A stretch of DNA of 64,000 bases from an uncultured Lachnospiraceae bacterium (GCA_944383765.1 CALWQT010000003.1:62001-126000), one strand, 5' to 3'. Shown: positions 26,569-35,799, counted from the stretch's first letter. Notes: generated by a model from the sequence alone, not told the origin. Translations and numbers: made by a program.

Positions 26569-28428
26569 ATGGGAGATTTTTATATAGCAGATTATAAAAA
26601 ATGGTATCCTATGGGCGTCACCAGAGTGAGGGGAGGCTATCATTTTGCTACCGCAGCGGGGAAGGAAAGCTGCAGTCTGGTGCTGTACCGCAAGGGAAAG
26701 GAGACACCCTGGAAAAAAATAGCCTTTCGGGAAGAGGACAGAACAGGAGATGTATGGCACATGACTCTTCTGGGAGGCGATTTTAACGGATTGGAGTATG
26801 GGTTTGAAGCAGATGGAAAAATCCAGGCCGATTCCTGCGGGCGTTCTTTTAAAGGACATGAAAAATGGGGGAGTTTTTCTCAGATCAAACGTCCTCTCCG
26901 TACGCCTCTGGTCCAGGAGGACTTTGACTGGGAGGGAGACAGACCACTACATATTCCTTATTCGGAATCGGTGATCTACCATCTTCATGTACGGGGATTT
27001 ACCAGACATATTTCTTCCGGATGTACAGAACGGGGAACCTTTGCGGCTGTTATAGAGAAAATTCCTTATTTGAAAGATCTGGGAATCACTGCTGTGGAAC
27101 TTATGCCTCCCGTAGAATTCCAGGAAGTGATGATGCCGGAAGGTGCGCCCGGGAACCCGTATGGGGGAGACCAGCAGCCTACCGGGCAGATCAATTACTG
27201 GGGATATGGGAAAAGTTATCCCTTTGCACCGAAGGCATCCTACAGCAGCGGAAAGGACAAAAATCCGGAGCGGGAATTTAAGGAAATGGTAAAAGCGCTC
27301 CATCGTGCCGGGCTGGAAATTATCATAGAACTGTTTTTTACCGGAAAGGAAAGTCCGGTATTCGTGCTGGATGCGGTACGTTCCTGGGTGGAACGGTATC
27401 ATGTGGACGGCATTCATCTGGTAGGGAATGGTCCGGCAGCGATGGTGGGAGAAGATCCGTATCTGGCAGACACCAAATTGCTGGCAACCTCCTGGGAAGG
27501 GGTATGCGGCGGCAGAAGGAAACATCTTGCAGAATATAATGATGGATTCCTGGTGGATATCAGACGCTTTTTAAAGGGAGACGAAGATCAGGTGAATCCC
27601 CTGGTTTTCCGTGTCCGGAGGAATCCGAAATCCTATGGAGTGATCAATTATATTGCCGGAACCAATGGATTTACCATGATGGATATGGTTTCTTACGACA
27701 GAAAACATAATGAGGCCAACCGGGAAGACGGAAGGGACGGAAGCGATTATAATTACAGCTGGAATTGCGGTGTGGAAGGTTTTACGAGAAAGAAAAAAAT
27801 TCTGGAAATGAGAAAGAAGCAGATCCGGAATGCTCTGGTGCTGGTTTTTCTGAGCCAGGGAACACCGCTTCTCCTCGCCGGGGATGAATTTGGAAATTCC
27901 CAGAATGGAAACAACAATGCATATTGCCAGGACAATGAGATTTCATGGCTGAACTGGACGTTGTTAAAGACTAACGAGGATATTTACCAGTTTACCCGGT
28001 TTATCATTGATTTTCGGAAAAAACATCCGGTGTTCCATATGGAGGAGGAACCCAGAGTATTGGATTATAAAGCCTGCGGTTATCCGGATATGTCATTCCA
28101 TGGGGTGAAGACCTGGTGCCCGGAATTTGAAAATTTCCGCAGGCAGCTGGGGATTCTGTACTGTGGAGAGTATGGAATAAAAGCGGATGGAGAAACAGAT
28201 GACTTCTTCTATGTGGCTTATAATATGCACTGGGAGCCTCATGAGTTTGCACTGCCTAGGCTTCCCAAAGACAGGATATGGCATCTGGCTGTAAATACGG
28301 ATGATGGGGAACATAACGGAAGTTATCCGGAAGGAGAAGAGCCGGAACTGAAAGAACAGAAGAAAGTTATGGTGCCTTCCAGGACAGTGATGGTACTGGT
28401 GGGAAAAAGACGGGGAGAAAAAATATAG
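26569..28428 (+). CDS. GH13 isoamylase/GlgX-like protein lacking all catalytic residues (pseudoenzyme)
   Basis: A 619-residue protein. Residues of about 15-110 look like an isoamylase-type N-terminal domain; residues of about 130-560 are a GH13 barrel with clear family landmarks (WGYGKSYPFAPKASY, SYDRKHNEANREDGRDGSDYNYSWNCG, QGTPLLLAGDEFGNSQNGNNNAY). Region II, normally VDGFRFD, reads VDGIHLV (Val285 for the nucleophile Asp, His283 for Arg). Region III, normally AEPWD, reads ATSWE (Thr307 for the acid Glu). Region IV, normally AHDG, reads GTNG (Asn366 for Asp). The DVVYNHT region reads IELFFTG and the following loop is much shorter than usual. It should bind but not cut glucan. GGAGG before the ATG and an intact frame argue against a simple pseudogene. 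Confidence 0.88.
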   Translation: MGDFYIADYKKWYPMGVTRVRGGYHFATAAGKESCSLVLYRKGKETPWKKIAFREEDRTGDVWHMTLLGGDFNGLEYGFEADGKIQADSCGRSFKGHEKWGSFSQIKRPLRTPLVQEDFDWEGDRPLHIPYSESVIYHLHVRGFTRHISSGCTERGTFAAVIEKIPYLKDLGITAVELMPPVEFQEVMMPEGAPGNPYGGDQQPTGQINYWGYGKSYPFAPKASYSSGKDKNPEREFKEMVKALHRAGLEIIIELFFTGKESPVFVLDAVRSWVERYHVDGIHLVGNGPAAMVGEDPYLADTKLLATSWEGVCGGRRKHLAEYNDGFLVDIRRFLKGDEDQVNPLVFRVRRNPKSYGVINYIAGTNGFTMMDMVSYDRKHNEANREDGRDGSDYNYSWNCGVEGFTRKKKILEMRKKQIRNALVLVFLSQGTPLLLAGDEFGNSQNGNNNAYCQDNEISWLNWTLLKTNEDIYQFTRFIIDFRKKHPVFHMEEEPRVLDYKACGYPDMSFHGVKTWCPEFENFRRQLGILYCGEYGIKADGETDDFFYVAYNMHWEPHEFALPRLPKDRIWHLAVNTDDGEHNGSYPEGEEPELKEQKKVMVPSRTVMVLVGKRRGEKI

Positions 28429-28431
28429 AAT

Positions 28432-28476
28432 AAAAAAATCGAATGCAGGAATAGAAGTCCTGCATTCGATTTTTTA
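28432..28476. terminator. Bidirectional terminator between GH13 gene and luxS
   Basis: ATCGAATGCAGGA pairs with TCCTGCATTCGAT; the stem is preceded by A7 and followed by T6, so it can serve both converging genes. Confidence 0.92.
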
Positions 28477-28482
28477 TGATAA

Positions 28483-28962
28483 TCATTCCGGATAAACCAG
28501 CCGCTCTTCCTGAATGTCATAAAGCACTTCATCTAAGTATTTTCTTGCCAGGTATTTTGCCATGGGAAGGTTCATGTCCAGATAATTTCCACAGTCTTTG
28601 GCACAGGCTCCTGGAATTTCTCCTTCATAATCCCGGATAAACTCAAAAAGTTCTGTCATCAGAGGGATGATATCTACTGATTCAAAATCTCCGTTTAAGA
28701 GAAGATAAAAACCGGTGCGGCAGCCCATAGGACCAAAATAAAGGATACGTTCGCCGTATACCGGATGATTTCTGAGAAATGTGGCAGCAAGATGTTCGAT
28801 TGCGTGCATTTCAGCCGTGTTCATGACCGGTTCATAATTGGGACGGGTCATTCTCAGGTCAAAGGTAGTGATGATACTCTCTCCAGCCGAGTCTTTTCTG
28901 GATACATAAACGCCGGGAAGCAGTTTCAGATGGTCAATGGTAAAACTGGTGATTTTTTCCAT
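28483..28962 (-). CDS. luxS: S-ribosylhomocysteine lyase
   Basis: A 159-residue LuxS with the zinc-binding HAIEH motif (His53, His57), Cys124 in CAKDCGNY as third ligand, and Cys81 in MGCRTG as catalytic cysteine. It splits S-ribosylhomocysteine into homocysteine and DPD, the autoinducer-2 precursor, in the activated methyl cycle. The GGGGA ribosome site lies 11 bases before the ATG. It is monocistronic, with its own promoter (29007-29035) and a shared terminator. Confidence 0.97.
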   Translation of the reverse strand: MEKITSFTIDHLKLLPGVYVSRKDSAGESIITTFDLRMTRPNYEPVMNTAEMHAIEHLAATFLRNHPVYGERILYFGPMGCRTGFYLLLNGDFESVDIIPLMTELFEFIRDYEGEIPGACAKDCGNYLDMNLPMAKYLARKYLDEVLYDIQEERLVYPE

Positions 28963-29006
28963 GGTTGATTCCCCTTTCGGATCTGATCTCTAATCGTATA
29001 GGAAAC

Positions 29007-29035
29007 AGTATAGCTGTTTGAACCAAAAAACACAA
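29007..29035 (-). promoter_or_regulatory. Sigma-A promoter of luxS
   Basis: On the minus strand TTGTGT (29035-29030), 17-base spacer, TATACT (29012-29007). The transcript would start about 40 bases before the luxS ATG. Confidence 0.65.
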
Positions 29036-29081
29036 GACAGGAATCCGATATTTAAAAAGAAACAAAAAACGAAAATAATGG

Positions 29082-29110
29082 TTGCAATTCTTTTGAATAT
29101 CCCATATACT
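29082..29110 (+). promoter_or_regulatory. Sigma-A promoter of the manganese-riboswitch transcript
   Basis: TTGCAA (29082-29087), 17-base spacer, TATACT (29105-29110), about 20 bases before the riboswitch. Confidence 0.8.
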
Positions 29111-29129
29111 ATGCAATATAAATGAATAG

Positions 29130-29274
29130 GAAAAGGGAGTAGTTTGAATGCCTCTGTCAACATACGCGGCGGTAAGCCTGGCGGGGCATATCCGGTTTCC
29201 AGCTGGATTACAAGACTTTTCATGCGTGGAGTGTACAAAGAGTTTGTACAATTTACGCATGAAAAGTCTTTTTT
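29130..29274 (+). promoter_or_regulatory. yybP-ykoY (manganese) riboswitch with terminator
   Basis: AAAAGGGAGTAG (29131-29142), GTCAACATACG (29155-29165) and GGCGGGGCATATCCGG (about 29180-29195) resemble the conserved blocks of the yybP-ykoY Mn2+ aptamer. They are followed by a very strong hairpin: AAGACTTTTCATGCGT with ACGCATGAAAAGTCTT (29212-29270), an inner TGTACAAA/TTTGTACA stem, then T6. Mn2+ binding is expected to prevent termination and turn on the P-type ATPase at 29311. The aptamer assignment is by eye. Confidence 0.78.
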
Positions 29275-29310
29275 CGTTCATACCATAAAGAATAGAGAGG
29301 AGAGTTGGAC

Positions 29311-31938
29311 ATGAGAGCATGGTATCAGATGTCAGAGAAAGAGGCTTTAAAAACGTTAGGAGTGGAGAAAAGCGGGTTATCGGAACCTCAGGTCAGGGAA
29401 AGGGAGGGGAAATACGGGAAAAACATCCTTCAGGAAAGTAAAAAAAAGAGTACCCTGCAGGTTTTCCTGGAGCAGTTTAAAGACCTTCTGGTCATCATCT
29501 TGATTGCGGCTGCCGTCATATCTATGGCATCCGGAAATGTAGAGAGTACGGTCGTGATATTTGCCGTGATCATTCTCAATGCGGTTCTGGGAACCATCCA
29601 GCACGAAAAGGCAGAGAAATCCCTGGATAGTCTGAAGTCCTTGTCGTCACCGGTTGCCAGGGTTATGAGAAATGGGAAAAAGACAGAGATTGATTCCAGA
29701 GATGTGGTGCCGGGAGATATTCTTTTACTGGAAGCAGGAGACCTGGTGGTTGCAGATGGAAGGATATTAGAGAGCTATTCCTTGCAGGTAAATGAAAGTT
29801 CTCTGACCGGGGAATCCACGAATGTGGATAAAAAGGCATTTGTACTGGACAAGGATAAGGTAGCCCTGGCAGACCGGGTAAATATGGTGTTTTCCAGTTC
29901 TCTGGTCACGTTTGGCAGAGGCGTGGTACTGGTCACGGAAACCGGGATGGATACAGAGATAGGAAAGATCGCATCTCTTATGAATGCCACAAAGGAGAAA
30001 AAGACTCCTTTGCAGGTCAGCCTGGACCAGTTCAGCAGCCGTCTGGCTGTGATCATTATGGCAATCAGCGCCCTGGTGTTCGCCCTTAGCCTTTACCGCC
30101 GTATGCCGGTGCTGGACTCCCTGATGTTTGCAGTGGCATTGGCAGTGGCAGCTATCCCGGAAGCACTGGGGTCTATCGTCACGATCGTGCAGGCAATGGG
30201 AACTCAGAAAATGGCGGCGGAACATGCCATTATCAAGGACTTGAAAGCAGTGGAAAGCCTGGGCTGTGTATCGGTAATCTGCTCGGATAAGACAGGAACC
30301 CTGACCCAGAATAAGATGACGGTGCAGCAGGTTTATATGGACGGAAAACTTTGTTCCCTGGAGGCGTTAAAAGGTTACGGAGAGGTACCCAGATATCTGC
30401 TGTATGCAGCGATTCTGGCTAATGATGCAGCCTTTACCGATGGAAAGATGATCGGAGATCCTACAGAGTTTGCACTGATTGAGATGGGGCACAGGGCAGA
30501 TGTGAATGAAGCGGAACTGCGCAGCCAGATGCCCAGAACCGGGGAAATCCCCTTTGATTCTGACAGGAAACTGATGAGCACCCGGCATAAAATTTTCGGG
30601 ACTGATACGCTTCTCACCAAAGGGGCGGTTGATGTACTGCTTCCCAGGATTACAGGGATCATGACAGAATCGGGAGTCCGTCCGGTGCGGGAGACTGACA
30701 AACAGAAGATACTGGCACAGAATCTGGAATTTTCCCGGCAGGGATTGAGAGTTCTGGCTTTTGCCTACAGGGAGCTGGAAGCTGGAGAAAAATTGTCCCT
30801 GGAAAGCGAGAGGGATTACGTCTTTATCGGAATGGCTGCTATGATGGACCCGCCCAGACTGGAATCCCGGAATGCGGTGCTCAGTGCGAAACGGGCAGGA
30901 ATCCGTCCGGTCATGATCACCGGAGACCATAAGATCACTGCCTCTGCCATTGCGGAAAAGATAGGAATCATGGAGCCGGGGGACCTGGCTATAGAGGGTG
31001 TGGAACTGGATCAGATGGACGATGGGGAACTGGGCAGAAAGCTGGAAAGGATTTCCGTATACGCCCGAGTGTCTCCGGAGCATAAAATCCGTATCGTAAA
31101 AGCATGGCAGGAAAAGGGACAGATTGTAGCCATGACAGGAGACGGAGTCAATGATGCCCCTGCGCTGAAAAAAGCAGATATTGGAGTTGCCATGGGAATT
31201 ACGGGGACAGAAGTATCCAAAGATGCTGCGTCCATGATCCTGGCTGATGATAACTTTGCCACCATTATCAAGGCAGTGGCAAATGGAAGAAATGTATACC
31301 GCAACATTAAAAATTCCATCAAATTCCTGTTGTCAGGAAACATGGCAGGAATTTTCAGCGTACTGTATACCTCACTGATGGGGCTTCCGGTACCGTTTGC
31401 GCCGGTGCATCTGCTGTTTATCAATCTCCTGACAGATTCCCTGCCTGCAATTGCCATTGGCATGGAGCCGGCAGAAGATGACCTGCTGGAGAAGCCGCCA
31501 AGAGATCCGTCAGAAGGTATCCTGACAAAGAAATTCATGACAGATATTATGGTACAGGGAGGGCTGATCGCAGTATGCACCATGCTGGCGTATTATACAG
31601 GGCTTTATACAACCGGATTTATGGATGGAAGCGGCAGCCAGGCAGTAGCCAGTACCATGGCATTTTCCACATTGACCCTGGCAAGACTGTTTCATGGCTT
31701 TAACTGCCGGAGTGAACATTCCATCATTCGTCTGGGACTGGGAACAAACCCGTGGAGCATCATGGCATTTGGGGCAGGTGTTGTATTGCTGGCGGCAGTG
31801 CTGTTTGTACCGGTATTGCAGGTTTTGTTCTCTGTAGCAGATCTGACCATGAGGCAGCTGGGAACGATTCTGATCTTTGCCGTGCTTCCTACTACTGTGA
31901 TACAGGCGGTGAAAACGATAAAGGAAAGTTTGGCATAA
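29311..31938 (+). CDS. P-type cation-transporting ATPase, probable Mn2+ exporter
   Basis: An 875-residue P2-type ATPase. It has the phosphorylation site CSDKTGTLT (Asp326), the A-domain LTGES, the hinge TGDGVNDAPALKKADIG, and about ten membrane segments. The helix 4 site reads AIPEALGS, a PEAL variant of the calcium-pump PEGL, and helix 6 has LLFINLLTDSLPA. The ATG at 29311 is 8 bases after GAGGAG. The yybP-ykoY leader points to Mn2+ export, as for the riboswitch-controlled pump YoaB of Lactococcus; Ca2+ remains possible. Confidence 0.85.
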   Translation: MRAWYQMSEKEALKTLGVEKSGLSEPQVREREGKYGKNILQESKKKSTLQVFLEQFKDLLVIILIAAAVISMASGNVESTVVIFAVIILNAVLGTIQHEKAEKSLDSLKSLSSPVARVMRNGKKTEIDSRDVVPGDILLLEAGDLVVADGRILESYSLQVNESSLTGESTNVDKKAFVLDKDKVALADRVNMVFSSSLVTFGRGVVLVTETGMDTEIGKIASLMNATKEKKTPLQVSLDQFSSRLAVIIMAISALVFALSLYRRMPVLDSLMFAVALAVAAIPEALGSIVTIVQAMGTQKMAAEHAIIKDLKAVESLGCVSVICSDKTGTLTQNKMTVQQVYMDGKLCSLEALKGYGEVPRYLLYAAILANDAAFTDGKMIGDPTEFALIEMGHRADVNEAELRSQMPRTGEIPFDSDRKLMSTRHKIFGTDTLLTKGAVDVLLPRITGIMTESGVRPVRETDKQKILAQNLEFSRQGLRVLAFAYRELEAGEKLSLESERDYVFIGMAAMMDPPRLESRNAVLSAKRAGIRPVMITGDHKITASAIAEKIGIMEPGDLAIEGVELDQMDDGELGRKLERISVYARVSPEHKIRIVKAWQEKGQIVAMTGDGVNDAPALKKADIGVAMGITGTEVSKDAASMILADDNFATIIKAVANGRNVYRNIKNSIKFLLSGNMAGIFSVLYTSLMGLPVPFAPVHLLFINLLTDSLPAIAIGMEPAEDDLLEKPPRDPSEGILTKKFMTDIMVQGGLIAVCTMLAYYTGLYTTGFMDGSGSQAVASTMAFSTLTLARLFHGFNCRSEHSIIRLGLGTNPWSIMAFGAGVVLLAAVLFVPVLQVLFSVADLTMRQLGTILIFAVLPTTVIQAVKTIKESLA

Positions 31939-31950
31939 AGAAAAATAAGG

Positions 31951-31987
31951 AAAGCGCAGAGCAGTATTTCACAGCTCTGCGCTTTTT
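31951..31987 (+). terminator. Intrinsic terminator after P-type ATPase
   Basis: AAAGCGCAGAGC pairs with GCTCTGCGCTTT, then TTTTT. Confidence 0.92.
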
Positions 31988-32054
31988 GTAGGATAAAAAT
32001 GCACAAAAATAGAATTCAAATTTCATGTAATATGTAGAAAATGTATACATGGAC

Positions 32055-32083
32055 TTGAAAAAATAAAAAGAAAGTGCTAAAAT
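32055..32083 (+). promoter_or_regulatory. Sigma-A promoter of the allose operon
   Basis: TTGAAA (32055-32060), 17-base spacer, extended -10 TGCTAAAAT with TAAAAT at 32078-32083. The start is expected near 32090, just before the first operator. Confidence 0.75.
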
Positions 32084-32097
32084 CAGCTCAGAAATAA

Positions 32098-32111
32098 CGT
32101 AAACGATTACG
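32098..32111. promoter_or_regulatory. LacI-type operator 1
   Basis: CGTAAACGATTACG: a perfect inverted repeat CGTAA-N4-TTACG with the central CG typical of LacI-family sites, just downstream of the predicted start. Confidence 0.75.
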
Positions 32112-32123
32112 GTAAACCTTTTT

Positions 32124-32137
32124 CGTAAACCTTTACG
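32124..32137. promoter_or_regulatory. LacI-type operator 2
   Basis: CGTAAACCTTTACG: the same CGTAA-N4-TTACG arms, 26 bp centre-to-centre from operator 1 and close to the ribosome site of the regulator gene. Confidence 0.75.
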
Positions 32138-32154
32138 TAAAGGGAGGTGTGTGT

Positions 32155-33183
32155 GTGGACAGAAGATTATCCATCAACCAGATTGCCGAACTTGCAGGAT
32201 GTTCTGTTGCTACGATTTCCCGTGTGATCAATAATCGGGGAGGATATTCCAAAGAAACCCAGGAAAAGGTGGAAAGACTGATCCAGGAGTACAATTATCT
32301 TCCCAATGCCAATGCCAGTGGATTAAGGACAAAACGGAGCCATAGTATCGGAGTGATGGTTCCGGATATTACCAATGAATTTTTTGCCAAGATTATCCGG
32401 GAACTGGACCTGTTTTTTTTAAAACATAATTATGTGCTTCTGATCTGTGATTCCAACGAAGATTCCAGGCTGGAAAATATGCATCTGGATAATCTGATCA
32501 AAAAGAATGTGGACGGTATCATTTATATTTCCGGACAGGACGAGATAAAAAATATGGGACATTTTACCATACCTGTGGTCTATGTGGACCGTTCTCCTGA
32601 AAATGCAGAAGTGGTGATCCATTCGGATAATGTTCAGGGAGGATATCTGGCTGCAAAGGAACTGGCATCAAAAGGATGTAAAAGAATCTTATTTTTCGGA
32701 GATTTACGGTATCGGAGCCCTGTAAGACGCAGAAGGGAAGGATATCGGAAGGCTTTGGAGGAAGCAGGACTGCCCTATGGAGGGGATCTGGAAATATGCA
32801 CTTATCCGGATTATGAAAGCGCTAAGAAAAAAATGGCTGAGGTTTTAAGAGAAAAAGGATGCTATTTTGACGGTGTATTTACTACCAATGACATGATGGC
32901 GCTGGGAACGATCCATGCTCTGGAAGATAACGGATATAAGGTCCCCGATCATGTGAAGGTGGTAGGATTTGATAATATATCCATGTCTGAATTCTGCAAT
33001 CCGCCTATCACGACGATCGCTCAGGATACAAAAGGCCTGGCAGTGAAGTCAGGTGAAGCTTTGATGAAGATGATCCAGAATAAAGGCAGATTAAAAAAGA
33101 AAAAGATTATTATCCCTGTTTCTCTGAAAGAGAGAAAATCCACAGCGGAAACCGGGGTTTTAACTTATAGCAGTGAAAGCTGA
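32155..33183 (+). CDS. LacI family regulator of the allose operon
   Basis: A 342-residue LacI-type regulator: HTH LSINQIAELAGCSVATISRVIN, then a sugar-binding domain (VMVPDITNEFFAKIIREL onward). GTG at 32155 is 7 bases after GGAGG; GTG at 32149 is too close to it. It is the first gene of its own operon, and two matching operators overlap the leader, so it most likely represses itself together with the transport and kinase genes. It plays the part of the E. coli allose repressor, although that one is an RpiR-type protein, so this is a non-homologous regulator. Confidence 0.88.
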   Translation: MDRRLSINQIAELAGCSVATISRVINNRGGYSKETQEKVERLIQEYNYLPNANASGLRTKRSHSIGVMVPDITNEFFAKIIRELDLFFLKHNYVLLICDSNEDSRLENMHLDNLIKKNVDGIIYISGQDEIKNMGHFTIPVVYVDRSPENAEVVIHSDNVQGGYLAAKELASKGCKRILFFGDLRYRSPVRRRREGYRKALEEAGLPYGGDLEICTYPDYESAKKKMAEVLREKGCYFDGVFTTNDMMALGTIHALEDNGYKVPDHVKVVGFDNISMSEFCNPPITTIAQDTKGLAVKSGEALMKMIQNKGRLKKKKIIIPVSLKERKSTAETGVLTYSSES

Positions 33184-33209
33184 AAGAAAGGATGGTGGGT
33201 GAGGAACAT

Positions 33210-34727
33210 ATGGAAACATTAGTAAAAATGGAACATGTCACAAAAGAGTTTCCAGGCGTTCGGGCGTTAGACAACATATCGTTTGACATAAGGCCGGGAG
33301 AAGTACATATTCTTTTAGGCGAAAATGGTGCAGGAAAATCAACACTGATGAAAATTTTGAGCGGTGTTTACCAGCCTACATCAGGTAAGATTTATTTGAA
33401 AGGAAAAGAGTATGATTACCTGACGCCAAAGGATTCTTACGAAAATGGAATCAGTATTATCTATCAGGAACTGAGTGTGATCAATGAGCTTTCGATTCTG
33501 GAAAATCTGTTTGTGGGAAAACTTCCGTCAAAGAAGGTAGCGGGAATTTCTCTGGTTGATTACAAACTCATGAATGAGAAGGCCAAGGCGGTTCTGGATA
33601 AGGTGGGAATCAAACGCAGTCCCAACACGATGGTGGAAGATATCAGTATTTCAGAGAAACAGCAGTGTGAGATAGCAAAAGCCCTGGTATCCAACGCAGA
33701 TGTGATCATTATGGATGAACCCACTACTTCTCTGACTACTTCAGAAACGGAACATCTGTTTAAGATTATCCATCAGTTGAAAAAAGAAGGAAAAGGTATC
33801 GTATATATTTCCCATAAAATGGATGAGATCAAAAAGATCGGCGACAGGGTTACTGTATTAAAGGATGGAACCTATGTGGGAACCCGGGAAGTCAAAGATG
33901 TATCGGTTGATGATATGATCAAAATGATGGTAGGAAGGGAAATCAAAGGAACCTACCACAATACAGAAAGCGAAGACCTTTCCAAAGAGCCGGTTATTTT
34001 TGAGGTTAAGAATATAACCAGAAAGGATAATAAAGTAGAGGATGTTTCCTTCCAGCTTCATAAAGGAGAAATTCTTGGTTTTGCCGGTCTGGTAGGCTCC
34101 GGAAGAAGTGAATTGATGAATGCTATCTTCGGGGCAGAACCGAAAAAATCCGGAGAAGTATTTATTGAAGGGAAAAAAGTTGATATTAAGAACCCTTATT
34201 CAGCCATCAAACATGGTCTTGCCATGGTGACGGAAAACAGAAGGGAAACAGGATTCCTGAACAATTTCAGTATTAAACAGAATATTTCTATTGTACCGTT
34301 TATTAAGACTTCCAAATGCCAGGGCCTGATAGGACTGGTGGATAACAAGGCAGAAAATGAATTTGCTGCAAAAGAAAAAGCCGATATGAATATCAAATGC
34401 CGTGACGTGGAACAGAATATCACGGAACTGTCCGGTGGAAATCAGCAGAAGGTAATCCTTGGCAAATGGATGGCAGCAGAATCCAAGATCATTATTTTTG
34501 ATGAACCTACAAAAGGAATTGATGTAGGAAGCAAAAGTGAGATTTATGTACTGATGAGAAGACTGGCAAGCCAGGGAAAAGGTGTTGTGATGGTTTCTTC
34601 TGAACTCCCGGAACTTCTGTCAGTATGTGACCGTATCTGTGTGTTCCGTGATGGCAAGATCCGTATGACTTATGACATTGCAGAGGCAACGGAAGAGAAT
34701 ATAGTAAAAACGTCAACAGGCGAGTAA
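33210..34727 (+). CDS. alsA: D-allose-type ABC transporter ATP-binding protein
   Basis: A 505-residue double-domain ATPase: GENGAGKST, ISISEKQQCEIAKAL (a signature-loop variant seen in this class), IIMDEPTTSLT, then GLVGSGRSE, LSGGNQQK and IIFDEPTKGID. I chose the ATG at 33210, 5 bases after GAGG; an ATG at 33192 lies directly on a GAAAGG site and is less likely. The ribose-class architecture is the same as at 8339. The allose assignment rests on the operon, which contains alsE- and alsK-like genes. Confidence 0.85.
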   Translation: METLVKMEHVTKEFPGVRALDNISFDIRPGEVHILLGENGAGKSTLMKILSGVYQPTSGKIYLKGKEYDYLTPKDSYENGISIIYQELSVINELSILENLFVGKLPSKKVAGISLVDYKLMNEKAKAVLDKVGIKRSPNTMVEDISISEKQQCEIAKALVSNADVIIMDEPTTSLTTSETEHLFKIIHQLKKEGKGIVYISHKMDEIKKIGDRVTVLKDGTYVGTREVKDVSVDDMIKMMVGREIKGTYHNTESEDLSKEPVIFEVKNITRKDNKVEDVSFQLHKGEILGFAGLVGSGRSELMNAIFGAEPKKSGEVFIEGKKVDIKNPYSAIKHGLAMVTENRRETGFLNNFSIKQNISIVPFIKTSKCQGLIGLVDNKAENEFAAKEKADMNIKCRDVEQNITELSGGNQQKVILGKWMAAESKIIIFDEPTKGIDVGSKSEIYVLMRRLASQGKGVVMVSSELPELLSVCDRICVFRDGKIRMTYDIAEATEENIVKTSTGE

Positions 34728-34739
34728 GAGGTGAGGGAA

Positions 34740-35705
34740 ATGAGTAAAAATAATCAGAAAAAACAAAATCTGAATTTTGGAATTTTATGGCAGAGATATG
34801 GAACGGCTGGAATCTTCCTGCTGCTTGTGGTGATACTGGCTATCGCAAAGCCAAGCAGTATTTTTACCAGCAGCAGTGTTCCGCAGATCCTGAAACAGTC
34901 TTCTGTAAATATTCTTCTGGCACTGGGAGAATTCTTTGCAATCCTGATCGCCGGAATCGATCTTTCTGTAGGAGCGGTAGCCGGATTATCCGGACTTCTG
35001 ACTGCACAGATGATGGTCATGGGAGTGCCGGTCTGGGTAGCAGTTGTAATTGGTATCCTGCTGGGAACAGTGGCCGGTTTCCTGAATGGTTTCCTGGTTA
35101 ACAAGATGGACCTTCACCCGTTTATCATTACATTGGGAACTCAGTCTATCTATCAGGGTCTTATGCTGGTGATTTCCAAATCTCAGAATATTTACGGATT
35201 CCCGGTAACCTTTACCAAAACCATGAGCGCCAGCGTCGGATTTGTTCCGGTGACTGTGATCATTGCCCTTGCAGCTGCTGTCATCCTCTGGTTCTTTACA
35301 ACGAAATGTAAAGTAGGACGTAATATCTATGCATTAGGTGGCAATAAGGAAGCAGCATGGTATTCCGGTGTGAACACCAAACTTCATACCCTTGTGGTAT
35401 TCATGATCTCTGGTACCTGTGCCGGACTGGCTGGTATCGTTCTTCTGGGCCGTGTAGGAGCAGCAGCACCTACAGCAGGAACCGGATATGAAACCTATGC
35501 GATTGCCGCATCTATCATCGGCGGTACAAGTTTCATGGGAGGAAAAGGAAAAATCCCAGGAGTTGTGATCGGTGGTCTGATCATCGGTATCATTAACTAT
35601 GGTATGACAGCTTTGACCATTCCAAGCAGTTACCAGAAGATCGTAATGGGAGCTTTGATCATCATTTCCGTAGCAATCGATCATTTTGTAGCAAGTAAAA
35701 AATAA
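34740..35705 (+). CDS. alsC: D-allose-type ABC transporter permease
   Basis: A 321-residue RbsC-class permease with about nine hydrophobic segments and the motifs ALGEFFAILIAGIDLSVGA and ASIIGGTSFMGGKGKIPG. The ATG at 34740 follows GAGGTGAGG; the GTG at 34731 lies within that site. It sits 12 bases after the ATPase gene. After its stop a long hairpin precedes the binding-protein gene. Confidence 0.87.
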   Translation: MSKNNQKKQNLNFGILWQRYGTAGIFLLLVVILAIAKPSSIFTSSSVPQILKQSSVNILLALGEFFAILIAGIDLSVGAVAGLSGLLTAQMMVMGVPVWVAVVIGILLGTVAGFLNGFLVNKMDLHPFIITLGTQSIYQGLMLVISKSQNIYGFPVTFTKTMSASVGFVPVTVIIALAAAVILWFFTTKCKVGRNIYALGGNKEAAWYSGVNTKLHTLVVFMISGTCAGLAGIVLLGRVGAAAPTAGTGYETYAIAASIIGGTSFMGGKGKIPGVVIGGLIIGIINYGMTALTIPSSYQKIVMGALIIISVAIDHFVASKK

Positions 35706-35727
35706 AATCTTATTAACCTGGCTTTAG

Positions 35728-35766
35728 CCGTTTTGGGGGGAGAAGAAATTCTCTCCTGTAAAACGG
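35728..35766 (+). other. Intercistronic hairpin before alsB
   Basis: CCGTTTT pairs with AAAACGG, and the inner GGGGGAGAA pairs with TTCTCTCC around a GAAA loop. There is no T-run, so it is more likely an RNA-stability or processing element than a terminator. Confidence 0.7.
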
Positions 35767-35799
35767 AAAATATAATCTATATAAAAGGAGAGGATTGTA

